A stretch of 64,000 nucleotides of DNA, from assembly GCA_963170155.1 (NCBI GenBank), contig CAUJGP010000028.1, positions 1 to 64,000 on the forward strand. The letters are read 5' to 3'. Positions 63,312 through 64,000 of this stretch are shown here, piece by piece (the stretch's first letter is position 1; each line of letters starts with the position of its first letter). The position numbers were made by a program, and so were the translations under genes. The notes below the pieces were generated by a model. It did no database searches, was not told the origin of the DNA, and was given only the letters and a program-made list of their open reading frames with translations. The stretch is from Bdellovibrionota bacterium. GTDB lineage: Bacteria; Bdellovibrionota; Bdellovibrionia; Bdellovibrionales; Bdellovibrionaceae.

Positions 63312-64000
63312 TACTCAATCACTTTCGCATAGTAGTGCATATCCCAAAACTTATCCCGATGGAAAGTTGCTGATTTAAGAGTCCCCTCATGAGCCATTCC
63401 GATTTTTTCCATCACTCGGCTACTTGCTTTGTTTTCAACTTTACAACGAGCCTGGATTCGCTTGAGAGAAAACTCTTTAAAGCAATAGTCCATCACCGCT
63501 TGAGAGGCTTCGGCCACTAATCCTTTTCCCCAGTGTTCCTCCGCAATGGCATAGGCCAGTTCCATCGCTCTTGCAGATTTGGAGGTCCAAAAGCATCCAA
63601 CGGTTCCAATAATTTTCTGGGGATTTTCTTTCAAGGCAATGCCCAGAGGTTCGGGAACTCCCTTGGAATAATAATCAAAAATATAGTCCTTGATACAACT
63701 CAAGCTGTCTTCAATGGACTGGTGGGTCTCCCAAAGAGTGTATTTGCAAACATTTGGATTTTTCGCATAAGAAAAAATACTCTCGGCATCATTAAGCTCA
63801 ATCGGTCGCAGAATAAGTCTTGATGTTTCAAGAGTCGGCGGTTGCCATGTTTTGCTATTATCATAAATAACCGCATCATCCTGTCTCTTGAGGGAAAAGG
63901 TAATGGTTTCAACTTCATCATTTGTTTCATTCAGTAAATAATGGAGTTCCGTTTCTTTCGGGTCAAAAAAGATAAATGAACCCTCTTGAGCCGTTCTTTT
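63311..64000 (-). CDS. GNAT acetyltransferase with N-terminal extension (5' end outside window)
   Basis: The reading frame is open from the stop at 63311 to the window edge, giving at least 229 residues with the start outside. Residues from about 60 onward are a RimJ/RimL-type GNAT domain: LETSRLILRPIELNDAESIF, then AYAIAEEHWGKGLVAEASQA (acetyl-CoA loop) and RIQARCKVENKASSRVMEKIG. The preceding 60 visible residues (beginning GSFIFFDPKETELHYLLNET) are a separate unassigned segment. A shorter ORF with a TTG at 63703 would lack half the GNAT domain and is not the true gene. Confidence 0.8.
   Translation of the reverse strand, partial: KRTAQEGSFIFFDPKETELHYLLNETNDEVETITFSLKRQDDAVIYDNSKTWQPPTLETSRLILRPIELNDAESIFSYAKNPNVCKYTLWETHQSIEDSLSCIKDYIFDYYSKGVPEPLGIALKENPQKIIGTVGCFWTSKSARAMELAYAIAEEHWGKGLVAEASQAVMDYCFKEFSLKRIQARCKVENKASSRVMEKIGMAHEGTLKSATFHRDKFWDMHYYAKVIE

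Noticed and set aside
63700-63930. A 76-residue minus-strand ORF at the right end
   Set aside because: It is out of frame with the GNAT gene, whose own frame is open through the same bases and encodes recognisable GNAT sequence.

Overview
The window is a chromosomal segment from an A+T-rich Gram-negative bacterium. It most resembles the Bdellovibrionota (Bdellovibrio-like predators and relatives). The reasons are a TIGR02147-family regulator paired with a small secreted protein, a complete-looking SpoVR/YeaH/PrkA set in a non-sporulating context, meso-DAP-type MurE, many lipoproteins, and menaquinone as the evident quinone. The assignment is inference from gene content; no rRNA or tRNA gene was found to confirm it.

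Layout. 0.2-5.8 kb (minus): a secreted protein with its TIGR02147 neighbour, RecD2 helicase, UbiE/MenG methyltransferase and a DAHP synthase. 5.9-13.1 kb (plus): menaquinone genes menF-menD-menH and menC-menE, interrupted by an opposite-strand App1-type phosphatase; menA and menB are not in the window. 13.2-17.9 kb (minus): spoVR, yeaH and prkA. 18.2-21.9 kb: a HAMP-only membrane protein, a LolB-like lipoprotein, a TPR lipoprotein and a GspG-like protein. 22.1-25.9 kb (plus): a strong RNA hairpin, a PhaR-type regulator, murE and murF. 26-28.4 kb: small metal-cluster proteins and a DUF1275 membrane protein. 28.4-35.7 kb (minus): leucine-catabolism (liu) genes encoding methylcrotonyl-CoA carboxylase with separate biotin-carboxylase and biotin-carrier subunits, a methylglutaconyl-CoA hydratase and HMG-CoA lyase. 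35.7-41.8 kb: assorted genes, including a TPMT-like methyltransferase with an extra N-terminal domain, a HAD phosphatase and glpD. 42-47.6 kb (plus): mreB, then a sigma-like/anti-sigma-like pair, a sensor histidine kinase and a proline-rich outer-surface protein. 47.6-50.8 kb: sfsA, aat, DUF1543, PaiB-like and nuclease genes.

The most interesting segment is 50.8-58.7 kb. A nine-gene, translationally coupled minus-strand operon, with a 4'-phosphopantetheinyl transferase gene converging on it, encodes an acyl-activating ligase, an integral-membrane methyltransferase, a ketosynthase III with an altered active site, an AurF-like diiron oxygenase, a carrier protein, a class II synthetase-like amino acid:[carrier protein] ligase with all three zinc ligands, a thioester-reductase-like SDR, a second diiron (ferritin-like) protein and a second carrier protein. 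This looks like a small-molecule biosynthetic cluster that loads an amino acid onto a free-standing carrier protein without an NRPS, oxidises it and joins it to an acyl chain. The product is unknown.

The right end (59-64 kb) is accessory DNA: decayed genes, a pair of imperfect 57-bp direct repeats 2.7 kb apart, a possible toxin-antitoxin pair, a VOC-family pseudogene, an ADP-ribosyltransferase-like protein and a GNAT acetyltransferase that runs off the window edge. Start codons were moved from the longest ORF where a ribosome-binding site, a stop/start overlap or a terminator argued for it.
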